Source of the DNA: Chondrinema litorale
GTDB taxonomy: Bacteria; Bacteroidota; Bacteroidia; Cytophagales; Flammeovirgaceae
Direction: 5' to 3'
Assembly (NCBI RefSeq): GCF_026250525.1
Contig: NZ_CP111043.1
Span: 2,905,001 to 2,969,000 of the forward strand
Length of the DNA: 64,000 nt
In this document: positions 41,552-50,902 of the stretch, one piece after another
Layout of the letters: every line of letters begins with the position of its first letter
Position numbering within the stretch: the first letter of the stretch is position 1
The notes under the pieces: generated by a model
The model's input: only the letters and a program-made list of their open reading frames with translations
The model's database searches: none
What the model was told of the DNA's origin: nothing
Program-made: the position numbers and the translations under genes

Positions 41552-42631
41552 ATGCAGGCAAGTAAAACTGAGTTAAGGAAGAAAAATATAATTTACTCTT
41601 TAGTATTAATTTTAGCTGTCGGAGCTGTCTATGTATATCGCAATTACATCAAAAATCCGATACCTAAACAACTTGAGAACCTAGTTGAAGTTTACAACAC
41701 AGGTGTTACTATGGGGGTAATAAATTACAATATAAAATACCTTGCTCAAGATGGTGTTGATTTGCAATTGGGAATAGACAGCGTATTAAAAGCATTTAAT
41801 CAGTCATTATCTACCTATATTCCAGAGTCTGAAATTTCTAGGTTTAATAAGCTAGAAACCCAAAGTTTGGTATTTGAATCATCATTATTTTATCCAGTAT
41901 TAAAAGCTAGTAAAGAAGTGTATGATGCAACAGGTGGAGCATTTGATCCTACAATTATGCCATTGGTAAATGCATGGGGTTTTGGACCAGATAAAGCTCC
42001 TGTATTAAAAGATGAAGATTCTTCAAAGATAGATTCATTACTTCAACTAGTAGATTACTCACTTATTAAATTTAATCAAGATTCAGTATCTAAGAAAAAA
42101 TCGGGTTTACAACTCGATTTTAGTGCAGTAGCCAAAGGTTATGCTGTAGATTTAGTTGCAAACTATTTATCAGAACATGATATAAACAACTATATGGTAG
42201 AGATTGGAGGTGAACTTTCTTGCCATGGTTCAAATATTAAAGGTGATACTTGGCTTATAGGAATTGACAACCCCACTTATCTTGAACGGGGTGGACAAAT
42301 GTTAAGTGGTAAGGTTAAGTTAAAAGATAAAGCCTTGGCGACTTCAGGTAATTACAGGAACTTTTACATCAAAGATGGAAAAAAATATGCACATACAATT
42401 AGTCCACATACTGGTAGACCTGTACAACATAGTTTATTAAGTGCTTCTGTATTTGCTGAAAACTGTATGTTAGCAGATGCTTATGCCACTGCTTTTATGG
42501 TAATTGGCAAAGACTCAGCTATACATATACTTGAAAATAATAAAGCTATTGAAGGCTTTTTGATCTACGATGTAGAGGGAGAGCTAAAAACTTATTCTAC
42601 GCCTTCGTTAGAGAGTTATTTAGTCGAATAA
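41552..42631 (+). CDS. apbE: FAD:protein FMN transferase
   Basis: 359 residues from ATG 41552 (a GTG 11 codons upstream gives an unnecessary extension). It attaches FMN covalently to threonine in flavoproteins such as NqrB/NqrC and RnfG. The N-terminal helix IIYSLVLILAVGAVYVY anchors it in the membrane instead of a lipobox. Family motifs: FDPTIMPLVNAWGFG, LDFSAVAKGYAVD, GGELSCHG, ALATSGNYRNFY, HTISPHTGRP, and LADAYATAFMV. No Na+-translocating complex gene is nearby. Confidence 0.92.
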   Translation: MQASKTELRKKNIIYSLVLILAVGAVYVYRNYIKNPIPKQLENLVEVYNTGVTMGVINYNIKYLAQDGVDLQLGIDSVLKAFNQSLSTYIPESEISRFNKLETQSLVFESSLFYPVLKASKEVYDATGGAFDPTIMPLVNAWGFGPDKAPVLKDEDSSKIDSLLQLVDYSLIKFNQDSVSKKKSGLQLDFSAVAKGYAVDLVANYLSEHDINNYMVEIGGELSCHGSNIKGDTWLIGIDNPTYLERGGQMLSGKVKLKDKALATSGNYRNFYIKDGKKYAHTISPHTGRPVQHSLLSASVFAENCMLADAYATAFMVIGKDSAIHILENNKAIEGFLIYDVEGELKTYSTPSLESYLVE

Positions 42632-42672
42632 AAAAAATCTTTCCTTAATTGATATCAATTAAGGAAAGATTT
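42631..42672 (-). terminator. Strong terminator after rpsT
   Basis: A perfect 19-bp inverted repeat centred at 42653/42654 (AAATCTTTCCTTAATTGAT and its complement). The A run on the plus-strand left flank becomes a U run for transcripts coming from rpsT. It may also stop apbE transcription. Confidence 0.8.
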
Positions 42673-42707
42673 CAACTTTATTATTTTGTAAGCGAGAATA
42701 AAGTTAA

Positions 42708-42962
42708 TTAAGAAAGTGTAGCAACAAATTTAGCTAACTTAGACTTTTTGTTAGATGCATTGTTCTTGTGAATAATATTATTCTTGGCAAGTTTATCCAA
42801 CATAGAAGAAACTTTTTTGTATAGCTCTAAAGCCTCAGTTTTATCTGTTGTTTCTTTTAACTTTCTTACAAAAGTTCTAGTTGTTTTTAATTGATAGCGA
42901 TTACGTAACCTTTTTGTTTCGCTTGATCTAATTCTTTTAAGAGCAGATTTATGGTTTGCCAT
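42708..42962 (-). CDS. rpsT: 30S ribosomal protein S20
   Basis: 84 residues, the family length. Typical Lys/Arg-rich helical protein with the conserved start [22 protein letters not shown] and the end [12 protein letters not shown]. Binds 16S rRNA in the small subunit. Monocistronic, with a strong terminator after it. Confidence 0.96.
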   Translation of the reverse strand: MANHKSALKRIRSSETKRLRNRYQLKTTRTFVRKLKETTDKTEALELYKKVSSMLDKLAKNNIIHKNNASNKKSKLAKFVATLS

Positions 42963-43038
42963 TTTTATATATATTTTACTACTTTCAAAATTTGGAACTG
43001 CAAAAGTACAGCTTTTTTGTCTATAACCAAATATCAGA

Positions 43039-43818
43039 TCAATAATTTATAAATCTAATTTCTTTAAACCCAAAATATTCAACTTTTTTGTCATTATGGT
43101 TATAAACTGCCAGTTTTCCTTGTGCGTCTATACCAAGAATTTCACCTTCAAAAAGTTTATTTTCTGATTTTCTAAGATCTTCGTATTTATTTTTTTCTTG
43201 ATATTGATACAAAACATTGATGTACATCTGCTTCATTTTTTCGAAAATGCCATTCTTTAATTGCAGAAATGTACTTTCAATATTCTCAAGTAGGTTTTCA
43301 ATAAGTGTTTCAAGAATATAATGCTTTTGATTTTCTAGCGAAATGGAGGTTGCATTTAGTCCTGAAAAGTTTTCCTGATTAATATTTAGGCCTATTCCGA
43401 TTATAGAATGTTCTATCGATTGTTTTTTTAAGAAATTTTCAATTAAAATTCCTCCTAGTTTTTTATTTTTAACATATATGTCATTCGGCCACTTAATTTT
43501 TAAGCCTGTTTGAATGAAATTTTGCAAAAAGCTATAAATACCCAACGATATTGCAACATTTAGCTTAAATTGCTCATTAGCTTTTATAAAATCAGGTTTG
43601 AGAATTAAAGAAAGAGTAATATTTTTATCAGCTTCTGTTTGCCAGGAATTACCTCTTTGTCCTCTTCCTTTTTTTTGATGGGAAGTAACAAAAACTTCTC
43701 CGCCAAACACTTTGTTATTACTAATGTAGTTGGTAGCTATGTCATTAGTAGAGTGACAAGATGGCAGGTAAATGTATTTTTTCCCTAGAAATAGCGTATT
43801 GGCAGATATTTTATACAA
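43039..43818 (-). CDS. birA: Biotin--[acetyl-CoA-carboxylase] ligase
   Basis: 259 residues. It attaches biotin to carboxylase subunits. The catalytic domain motifs are [10 protein letters not shown] (biotinoyl-AMP loop), [20 protein letters not shown], and a C-terminal SH3-like part ending with the [16 protein letters not shown] sequence. There is no N-terminal helix-turn-helix, so it is a ligase only, not a repressor. The ATG at 43818 puts the catalytic domain right at the start. Divergent from rsfS. Confidence 0.93.
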   Translation of the reverse strand: MYKISANTLFLGKKYIYLPSCHSTNDIATNYISNNKVFGGEVFVTSHQKKGRGQRGNSWQTEADKNITLSLILKPDFIKANEQFKLNVAISLGIYSFLQNFIQTGLKIKWPNDIYVKNKKLGGILIENFLKKQSIEHSIIGIGLNINQENFSGLNATSISLENQKHYILETLIENLLENIESTFLQLKNGIFEKMKQMYINVLYQYQEKNKYEDLRKSENKLFEGEILGIDAQGKLAVYNHNDKKVEYFGFKEIRFINY

Positions 43819-43914
43819 GTATTTTGTAGTTTTGATAAATTAAAGTAAGACTAAAAATTTTTTAATATTATAAGGAATTTGCAAATAAAAACTGATATCC
43901 GGAAAAATTCCAAT

Positions 43915-44280
43915 ATGATTGATACTGAGAAACAAGAATCTTCAAAAATTCTTGCTGAATTAGTGCTTGAAGGAATGCAAAATAGAAAAGGCATAGATAT
44001 TAAACTTTTAGACCTTAGAGGGATTAATAATGCTATAGTTGATTATTTTGTTATTTGTTCTGGTAATACAGACATTCAGGTAAAAGCACTTATGGAAAGT
44101 ATTGAAGAAGAAGTGTACAAAGCAATTGGGGAATCTCCGTGGATGCGAGAAGGTATAACCAATGGCGAATGGATAATATTGGATTATGTAGATGTTGTAG
44201 CCCATGTATTCAAAAAGAATAAAAGAGAACATTTTGGGATCGAAGACCTATGGGGAGATGCCAAAGTGACGTATTTTTAA
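43915..44280 (+). CDS. rsfS: Ribosome silencing factor RsfS
   Basis: 121 residues from ATG 43915; an in-frame TTG upstream gives a 12-residue extension that is not family-like. It binds ribosomal protein L14 and blocks subunit joining when nutrients are low. Motifs: LLDLRGINNAIVDYFVICSG, WMREGITNGEWIILDYVDVV, and HVFKKNKREHFGIEDLWGDA. ftsH follows in the same direction after 117 bases. Confidence 0.95.
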   Translation: MIDTEKQESSKILAELVLEGMQNRKGIDIKLLDLRGINNAIVDYFVICSGNTDIQVKALMESIEEEVYKAIGESPWMREGITNGEWIILDYVDVVAHVFKKNKREHFGIEDLWGDAKVTYF

Positions 44281-44397
44281 TATATTATGTGGTAATTTCA
44301 GCATTTTTTAAAAGTATAGAATACTTGATGGAATTAAATATCATTAATTAGTGTAGCTACTGATATGCAATCAGTATTAGTAAATTAAAAACAGATA

Positions 44398-46440
44398 ATG
44401 GCAGATAAAAAGAAAAAGAATCTTATCCCTCCGAAGCCTCCCAAGAATAACTATCAGATTTGGTTGGTCATCGTGTTGATACTGCTGATAGTGGGGCTTA
44501 CTTATTTTAATAAAAATAGTTCTACTATTGATATCACCATGAAAAGATTTGAAAAACTGATGCAGGATGGTGATGTTAAAGATGTGACTTTAGTTAAAAA
44601 TAAAAGTATAGTTGAAGTAACCCTAACAGAAAACGCGCTAAGAAAGCAAAGAATTAGTGATGAGCTTAACAATAGAAGCCCATTTTCAATAAGTCAGGGG
44701 CCTCAATACCAAATTACTATATTTTCACCAGAATCTTTTAAAGAGGATCTAGAGGAGGTACAAGCGAAATTAGACGATAATAACCCTAGTAAACAATTAG
44801 CAGTAAGAGTTACAGAGAGACAAGATTTTGGTTCTTGGTTCTTAAGTTGGGGATTTTTCTTTATTCTAGTTTTTGGTTTCCTTTTCTTAATGAGAAGAAT
44901 GACTGGCGGTGGAGCCGGAGGTCAAATTTTTAATATTGGTAAGTCAAGAGCTGCTTTATTTGATGCGGAGAATAAAGTAAAAATCACATTTAATGATGTA
45001 GCTGGTCTAGACGAAGCTAAAGAAGAAGTTGAGGAGATTGTTCAGTTCCTTAAAAACCCTTCTAAATACACTAACTTGGGTGGTAAAATACCTAAAGGTG
45101 CATTATTAGTAGGCCCTCCAGGTACTGGTAAAACATTATTAGCCAAAGCAGTTGCAGGAGAATCAGGTGTTCCTTTCTTCAGTCTTTCAGGTTCAGATTT
45201 TGTAGAGATGTTTGTAGGTGTTGGTGCTGCAAGGGTAAGAGATTTGTTTAAGCAAGCAAAGGAAAAAGCGCCTTGTATCATTTTTATTGATGAGGTTGAT
45301 GCAATTGGTCGCTCAAGAGGTAGAGGACAAATGCCGGGTGCAAATGACGAAAGAGAAAATACATTGAACTCACTTCTTGTTGAGATGGATGGATTTGCAA
45401 CCGACTCTGGTGTAATTATTCTGGCTGCAACTAACAGACCAGATGTATTAGATAGTGCATTACTAAGACCAGGTAGATTTGATAGACAAATCAGTATAGA
45501 TAAACCAGATATAGTAGGAAGAGAGACTATATTTAAGGTGCATTTAAAGCCACTTAAATTATCTAAGGATGTAAGTCCAAAAGATTTAGCCGCTCAAACC
45601 CCGGGTTTTGCTGGTGCTGAAATCGCTAACGTTTGTAACGAAGCAGCACTTATCGCCGCAAGAAAAGATAAAAAAGCGGTTGATATGAAAGACTTTGAGG
45701 ATGCTATTGATAGAGTTATTGGTGGTCTCGAGAAGAAAAATAAAATTATCTCACCAAGTGAGAAGAAAATTGTTGCATACCATGAGGCTGGGCACGCAGT
45801 TGCAGGTTGGTTCTTAGAACATGCAGATCCATTGGTTAAGGTAAGTATTGTACCAAGGGGTGTAGCAGCGTTAGGTTATGCGCAGTATCTTCCAAAGGAA
45901 CAGTTCTTACATACTACCGAGCAAATGGTAGATGAAATGTGTATGGCCTTAGGTGGTAGAGCAGCAGAAGATATTGTATTTGGTAAAATCTCTACTGGGG
46001 CTTTAAGTGATTTGGAAAGAATTACTAAAATGGCTTACAGCATGGTAACCATATATGGTATGAATGACGTTATTGGTAACCTCTCATTCTACGATTCTAA
46101 AAGATCTGATTACTCATTTGAGAAGCCATATTCTGATGCAACAGCGGAGACCATCGATAAAGAGGTTAAAAAGCTTATTGACATGGCATATGAGAGAACT
46201 AGACAACTCTTATTAGATAAGAGAGACGAATTAGAGATTCTTGCTCAGGAACTCCTTAAAAAGGAAATTTTATTCCAAAAAGATTTAGAAAGACTAATCG
46301 GCCAAAGACCATTTGATACAGAAACTACTTACCAGAAGTTTACTAAGAAGACAGAAGAAAATGGTAAAGTAGAAGGGGAGAGTTCAGACGAACCACCAAC
46401 AGATTCTGCCGAAGAAGTTAAAGAAGAAACAAAATCATAA
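44398..46440 (+). CDS. ftsH: ATP-dependent zinc metalloprotease FtsH
   Basis: 680 residues. It degrades damaged or regulatory membrane and cytoplasmic proteins. One helix near residue 25 (WLVIVLILLIVGLTYF) and a second near 145-163 place the short N-terminal domain on the outer side. AAA: Walker A GPPGTGKT (about 239-246), Walker B CIIFIDEVDAIG, and the SRH region RPDVLDSALLRPGRFDRQ. The protease has HEAGH (about 462-466) and the third zinc ligand in the SDLERIT segment. The tail is acidic and of low complexity. All motifs intact. Confidence 0.97.
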   Translation: MADKKKKNLIPPKPPKNNYQIWLVIVLILLIVGLTYFNKNSSTIDITMKRFEKLMQDGDVKDVTLVKNKSIVEVTLTENALRKQRISDELNNRSPFSISQGPQYQITIFSPESFKEDLEEVQAKLDDNNPSKQLAVRVTERQDFGSWFLSWGFFFILVFGFLFLMRRMTGGGAGGQIFNIGKSRAALFDAENKVKITFNDVAGLDEAKEEVEEIVQFLKNPSKYTNLGGKIPKGALLVGPPGTGKTLLAKAVAGESGVPFFSLSGSDFVEMFVGVGAARVRDLFKQAKEKAPCIIFIDEVDAIGRSRGRGQMPGANDERENTLNSLLVEMDGFATDSGVIILAATNRPDVLDSALLRPGRFDRQISIDKPDIVGRETIFKVHLKPLKLSKDVSPKDLAAQTPGFAGAEIANVCNEAALIAARKDKKAVDMKDFEDAIDRVIGGLEKKNKIISPSEKKIVAYHEAGHAVAGWFLEHADPLVKVSIVPRGVAALGYAQYLPKEQFLHTTEQMVDEMCMALGGRAAEDIVFGKISTGALSDLERITKMAYSMVTIYGMNDVIGNLSFYDSKRSDYSFEKPYSDATAETIDKEVKKLIDMAYERTRQLLLDKRDELEILAQELLKKEILFQKDLERLIGQRPFDTETTYQKFTKKTEENGKVEGESSDEPPTDSAEEVKEETKS

Positions 46441-46442
46441 AT

Positions 46443-46479
46443 AAAAAATCCCTCTTAAATTTAAGAGGGATTTTTTTTG
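46443..46479. terminator. Bidirectional terminator between ftsH and the glycosyltransferase
   Basis: AAAAAATCCCTCTTAAA pairs with TTTAAGAGGGATTTTTT. The stop codon of the convergent glycosyltransferase gene lies within it. Confidence 0.85.
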
Positions 46480-47642
46480 TATTCTGAAATTACATCTTCA
46501 TAAATTTCTTGTAATATTTTGAAGTTGATTTCTTCAGTATATTTTTCTTCATAAATATTTCGTGCATTTGCTGATAATTCTTTTTGTAAAGCCTCATCCT
46601 TATCTAAGAGACTTATTTTTTCACTCAGAATTTCTGTATTTCCTGTCTCGTAAATCAGTCCGTTTTTCTTATCTTCTATCATTTCTGCAGGTCCTCCTAA
46701 GTTGGGAGCAATTACAGGAGTTCCTACTGAGAGCGCTTCCAGAATAACCATAGGCATGCCTTCGTACCAAACAGATGAGAATACCAATGCTTTTACAGAT
46801 TTTAGCATCTCTACAACTTCTGTTCTTGGTTTAAAACCAATGTATTCAATATTTGAATGCGCTTTTTCAGCTTTTAAAACATCCTCTTTTAGAGGTCCAT
46901 CACCTAATATTTTTAACTTAGATTCTGTTTTGCTGAAAGCTTCAAGTAAAGTAGATATACCTTTCTCTTCAGATAATCTTCCTATAAACAAGAAGTCTTT
47001 ACGTTCCTCCCTACCTATACCTATATCAGGAACAAAGTTAGGTTTTACAACAAATTGGTTTGGTTTAGCTCCTAGTGATGAATCTAAAAATTTGTCTTTA
47101 GCAAAATTGGTGAGTGTAATGTATCTGTCAACATGCTTTTCCCAAGTTTTTAAAACCTTGTGTATACCTGTCATCAAAACCAAAGAAGCTGTTTGTATTT
47201 TTGAGTCTCTGTAAACTCCTTTTAAGATTGGAGATATAGGGAAATTTTTATGAATATTATCTTCATAAATTCTGCCATTGAAAAATAAATAGGCACTTGG
47301 GCAAATTAGCCTATAGTTGTGTAAAGTCATTACAATGGGAACTTTACATGCTTTTGCAGCATAAAATATAGATGGAGATGCTAAAGGAAAGAAGTTGTGT
47401 ACATGAATAATATCGGGTTGAAATTCCTTTATTTTATTCAGTAACTTGGCTTTTCCTTTTGGGTTATAAAATGAAAATAACCCTGTTAGAAGTTTGTCTT
47501 TAGCAGATTTAATTTCATGATTGTCGTACAACAGCGTATCGACTTCGATTCCATTCTTTTTTAAAAGTGCTAGTTCAGATTCAAATACAGTATCTTCTCC
47601 TCCTTTTTGTTGGTAAGTATTGTGTAGTATTAAAACTTTCAT
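46461..47642 (-). CDS. Glycosyltransferase family 4
   Basis: 393 residues, GT-B fold. N-terminal GGEDTVFESEL acceptor-side loop, then the C-terminal donor domain with LFIGRLSEEKGISTLLEAF and EALSVGTPVIAPNLGGPAEMI, including the EX7E-type motif that binds the sugar nucleotide. It adds a sugar to a lipid-linked glycan or polysaccharide. It lies at the end of the sugar-nucleotide cluster, but a terminator separates it from the SAF-domain gene, so it may have its own promoter. Confidence 0.88.
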   Translation of the reverse strand: MKVLILHNTYQQKGGEDTVFESELALLKKNGIEVDTLLYDNHEIKSAKDKLLTGLFSFYNPKGKAKLLNKIKEFQPDIIHVHNFFPLASPSIFYAAKACKVPIVMTLHNYRLICPSAYLFFNGRIYEDNIHKNFPISPILKGVYRDSKIQTASLVLMTGIHKVLKTWEKHVDRYITLTNFAKDKFLDSSLGAKPNQFVVKPNFVPDIGIGREERKDFLFIGRLSEEKGISTLLEAFSKTESKLKILGDGPLKEDVLKAEKAHSNIEYIGFKPRTEVVEMLKSVKALVFSSVWYEGMPMVILEALSVGTPVIAPNLGGPAEMIEDKKNGLIYETGNTEILSEKISLLDKDEALQKELSANARNIYEEKYTEEINFKILQEIYEDVISEYKKNPS

Positions 47643-47645
47643 ATA

Positions 47646-47681
47646 AAAAAAAGAAAAGGAGATTTGTTACAATCTCCTTTT
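47646..47681 (-). terminator. Terminator after the SAF-domain dehydrogenase gene
   Basis: Minus strand: AAAAGGAGATT pairs perfectly with AATCTCCTTTT, then a T run. It separates the glycosyltransferase gene from the SAF-domain dehydrogenase gene. Confidence 0.75.
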
Positions 47682-47704
47682 TAGATCGAAAAAACGTTTT
47701 GTAA

Positions 47705-48994
47705 TTACTTAGAAAATAATTCGAATTGCTCTTTATATAAAGCATGCTTTATATTAGAAGGATCAAATTCTACATCATCAAAAGTAATTTCTTTATCTTG
47801 AGGGAGGTCTTTCTTAAGTACACAACCATCTGCTAATCCCATTGGAAGTAATCTTTCTGCTCTAGCAGTGTCGTAGTTTTCACAAACTCCGTAAGATTTA
47901 AATCCACCTAAGCCATCAATAGTTTCTCCAGCTTTAAGGTCGAATTTAGCAGTAGCAACTACTTCTACAACTGGTCCTGCTTTAGGAGCAAGAATGATAT
48001 CGTCAAAATCGATCATTCTAGCTATAGAAATAGCAGTTTCGAAGAATAGTAAGTGATAAGGAACATAGAAGCTATAAAGTGGACCATCACCCAGTTTTCC
48101 GTATTTTAAATATTTTGCAGACCAAGGATCATCTGTAGTCGCATAAATGAATACACCTGGACCTGGTTTAGGACCTACAACGTAGTCTACAATACCACCT
48201 AATTCTTTCATTTCATCAATGTCGTACAAATGAGTAAGATCATCTATATGTTCTTTTGAATGGTGGCCATACATACCTCTTGTAGCTACTTTCATTCCTG
48301 TAGCATTAGCAATACATGCTTGCTCAAAAGAAATTTTAGTGCCATCAGCAAAGCTGGTAACCATTTCTGGAGTCATATCCCACTGAGCAGCAAAGCTCTT
48401 TTGAGTTTCTGGAGTACGATAGTGGTCTTGTAAACCTTTTATGTTTCCGCAAAGCAATGGTTCGAAGCCCATGCTTTTTACAAAACGGTATAAGTTAAGA
48501 GTAACACCTGGTTGGTCACCATCTCCCACACTGTATTTTACGCCAGCTATATCAGCTTTATGCTTTAATATTGGTCCTAAAGTAGCATCGATTTCAGCAT
48601 TAAAAGAAAGAATATGTTTGCCATGATCCATGGCTTTTAGCATAACTTTCGCTGCAAATTCGATTGTTCCGGTAACTTCAACTAGTATATCAAGTCCTTC
48701 AGCTTCGCAGAGGGCATCTGCATTTGAAGTGATTGCAGGAATACCAGCTTTAATAGCATCTTCTAACTCAGCAGTAGTTTCTACTAATTTATACTCTTTT
48801 AGACCTACATATTCGTAAGCTGCCTGAGCTTTAGAAACTGTACGGTTATACGTAGCAGATATAACCATACCTGGAGTATATTTTACGATTTGATTCATCA
48901 TCCCTTTTGCCATCTCACCAGCACCGATCAACCCAACTTTTATAGGGTTATTTTCTTTTTCTCTTTTATTGAGTGCGTTATCGACTATAATCAT
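47705..48994 (-). CDS. NAD(P)-dependent homoserine-dehydrogenase-like oxidoreductase with SAF domain
   Basis: 429 residues. The N-terminal Rossmann fold has KVGLIGAGEMAKGMM. The middle (FNAEIDATLGP, GDGDQPGV, and GNIKGLQDHYRTPE) is typical of the COG4091 family; the C-terminal 80 residues are a SAF domain (from FDLKAGETIDGLGG). This family is called 'predicted homoserine dehydrogenase' but, in polysaccharide clusters, it probably modifies a sugar. Being next to rfbC- and rfbF-like genes here, it is inferred to act on a CDP- or dTDP-linked sugar. It is 57 bases behind rfbC-like and probably co-transcribed with it. Confidence 0.82.
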   Translation of the reverse strand: MIIVDNALNKREKENNPIKVGLIGAGEMAKGMMNQIVKYTPGMVISATYNRTVSKAQAAYEYVGLKEYKLVETTAELEDAIKAGIPAITSNADALCEAEGLDILVEVTGTIEFAAKVMLKAMDHGKHILSFNAEIDATLGPILKHKADIAGVKYSVGDGDQPGVTLNLYRFVKSMGFEPLLCGNIKGLQDHYRTPETQKSFAAQWDMTPEMVTSFADGTKISFEQACIANATGMKVATRGMYGHHSKEHIDDLTHLYDIDEMKELGGIVDYVVGPKPGPGVFIYATTDDPWSAKYLKYGKLGDGPLYSFYVPYHLLFFETAISIARMIDFDDIILAPKAGPVVEVVATAKFDLKAGETIDGLGGFKSYGVCENYDTARAERLLPMGLADGCVLKKDLPQDKEITFDDVEFDPSNIKHALYKEQFELFSK

Positions 48995-49051
48995 TATTTA
49001 TATAGTTTTCTGTTTGTAATACATCAATATTTATTACCGGAAAATTATTTT

Positions 49052-49588
49052 TTAGAATGGGCTTTCGTACTCATCAAGAGTAGGTAAAGCAATATCTTTA
49101 TCTGAAAGGATAGGAGACATATCTGGCCATTCAATACCACAAGAGTCCCACTTAATACCAGTATCACTCTCGGGTTTAAATACAACTGTGGTTCTATTTA
49201 AGAAAATAGCGTAGTCACTCATTACGTAAAAGCCATGAGCCATGCCAGCAGGAATATATAGCATATTTCCTTTTTCGCTGTCTAATTCAATTGTGAAATG
49301 TTGCTTGTAAGTAGGAGAGTCTTTTCTTAGATCAACTACAACATCGAAAATTTCACCTGAAATACAGGTTACACATTTAATGTGCTCGTTAGGCGGGGTT
49401 TGAAAATGTAATCCTCTTAAAACTCCTTTTTTAGAGCCAGAATAATATTCTTCTGTAAATGAGGTAGAAAGTCCTAAGTCTTTATAAGTGTCTTCGTGGT
49501 AGGTTTTAATAAGTTTTCCTCTGTCGTCCTGAAATATTCTTGGTTTCAGCTCAAAACATCCTGGAATTGGTGTTTCAATTTTCTCCAT
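49052..49588 (-). CDS. dTDP-4-dehydrorhamnose 3,5-epimerase-like cupin
   Basis: 178 residues, cupin fold. It resembles RmlC/RfbC: GVLRGLHFQTPPNEHIKCV holds the catalytic His61 and the conserved Lys71. At the position where RmlC has its catalytic tyrosine (in a FLYKTT motif), the sequence is FLNRTT, with Asn131. So the full double epimerisation is doubtful; it may be a single-position epimerase or act on another sugar. It is in the second transcription unit of the cluster (before the SAF-domain gene). No rmlA, rmlB or rmlD is in the window. Confidence 0.85.
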   Translation of the reverse strand: MEKIETPIPGCFELKPRIFQDDRGKLIKTYHEDTYKDLGLSTSFTEEYYSGSKKGVLRGLHFQTPPNEHIKCVTCISGEIFDVVVDLRKDSPTYKQHFTIELDSEKGNMLYIPAGMAHGFYVMSDYAIFLNRTTVVFKPESDTGIKWDSCGIEWPDMSPILSDKDIALPTLDEYESPF

Positions 49589-49602
49589 TTGTGCTTTTTG
49601 AT

Positions 49603-49642
49603 TAAAATAAAAACCGGTTACTCAAATAGAGTAAACCGGTTT
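49603..49642 (-). terminator. Terminator after the UDP-sugar dehydrogenase gene
   Basis: Minus strand: AAACCGGTTTACTC pairs with GAGTAACCGGTTT (one bulge), followed by TTTATTTT. It splits the cluster. Confidence 0.75.
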
Positions 49643-49651
49643 AATAATAAA

Positions 49652-50902
49652 TTAATAAATATATCTATAGTCGAATACATTCTTCTTGTTGATGAGTTCT
49701 TTCTTTTCTTTGAACTCTTTCCAACCAGTAAGAATAGCAACATTTTCTGTTTGCTCAAGTAATTCTTCTAGTGTATCGATGTATTTGATTTTGATATCAG
49801 GATATTCTTCTTGGAAAGCCTGATTCGCCAATGGGTCGTAAGCTATAATGTTAGTATAACCTTTGTCGATCAATTTAGTGATTACATCTTTACTTGGAGT
49901 AAGACGAACATCATCAGAACCAGTTTTAAAAGATAAACCTAAGATACCAATTGTATCAGAAGGAGAAGTAGCATCAGCAATTTTGCTTACTACGAAATCT
50001 TTTACTTGCTCATTAATTTTAAGGTTGCCACCTAAAACTTCTGGAGTAAATCCATTGTCTTTAGAGATGCTATATAAAGCTGAAGTATCTTTTGGAAGGC
50101 AATATCCACCATAACCACAACCAGGATATACATAGCTAGACATTGATGCAGGAGAACCAAACCATCTTTTGTCTTCGTGTAGAATTCTAAATGCTTTTGC
50201 TACATCAATATCACCAATATGGTCTGCTACCATAGACATTTCATTAGAGTAACTAATTAATGTAGATAGCAATGTGTTAGATAAATATTTGATGAACTCA
50301 GCAGAGTTATAAGACACATAGTGAATTGGCGCATTGAATGGCTTGTAGATTTTATCAAGAATCTCTTTTGACTCTTCATCTTCTACACCAATTACTACAC
50401 GATCTGGCTCGATAAAATCTTCCCAGCAATACCCTTCTCTTAAGAACTCAGGGTTAGATGCAAAACCAATATTTCTGTTAAACTCTTTTAGTTTTTCATC
50501 AACATATGGTTTTACTTTTTTAGATACTGTTGATGGAGGAACAGTTGATTTAGTAATGATTACTTTGAAATCATCTGAATCTACTGCTAAAATTTGATCG
50601 ATAGCACCTAAAATATATTTTAAGTCTGCGCTACCATCTGCAGCAGCAGGAGTACCCACACAAATAAAGATCGCTTTACTATTTTTTACAGCTTCTTCTA
50701 ATGGCGGATTTAAAAAGAAAGTTTTATCAGAAGTTTCTTCTAATACTTCTTTTAAGTGAGGCTCGTGAAATGGAATTTCAAAGTTTTTGAGTTTATTAAC
50801 TCTGGCCTCATTTATATCTATTCCGTAAGTTTTGAATCCTTTTTTAGCAAAGCCAAGGCCTGTAGTTAAGCCTACGAATCCTAATCCTATTACTGTAATC
50901 AT
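49652..50902 (-). CDS. UDP-glucose/GDP-mannose dehydrogenase family protein
   Basis: 416 residues. It oxidises a nucleotide sugar at C6 to the acid with two NAD+. Rossmann motif VIGLGFVGLTTGLGFAKKG at the N-terminus; SNPEFLREG near residue 148; the catalytic Cys is in GCGYGGYCLPKD near residue 267; the C-terminal domain has GLSFKTGSDDVRLTPS. The exact substrate (UDP-glucose, UDP-HexNAc) is not fixed. Its start overlaps the stop of the SDR gene by 4 bases, so translation is coupled. Confidence 0.9.
   Translation of the reverse strand: MITVIGLGFVGLTTGLGFAKKGFKTYGIDINEARVNKLKNFEIPFHEPHLKEVLEETSDKTFFLNPPLEEAVKNSKAIFICVGTPAAADGSADLKYILGAIDQILAVDSDDFKVIITKSTVPPSTVSKKVKPYVDEKLKEFNRNIGFASNPEFLREGYCWEDFIEPDRVVIGVEDEESKEILDKIYKPFNAPIHYVSYNSAEFIKYLSNTLLSTLISYSNEMSMVADHIGDIDVAKAFRILHEDKRWFGSPASMSSYVYPGCGYGGYCLPKDTSALYSISKDNGFTPEVLGGNLKINEQVKDFVVSKIADATSPSDTIGILGLSFKTGSDDVRLTPSKDVITKLIDKGYTNIIAYDPLANQAFQEEYPDIKIKYIDTLEELLEQTENVAILTGWKEFKEKKELINKKNVFDYRYIY

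Noticed and set aside
49052..49588. Assignment as rhamnose biosynthesis gene rfbC/rmlC
   Set aside because: Rml partners are missing and the catalytic tyrosine position is Asn; I keep only the family name.
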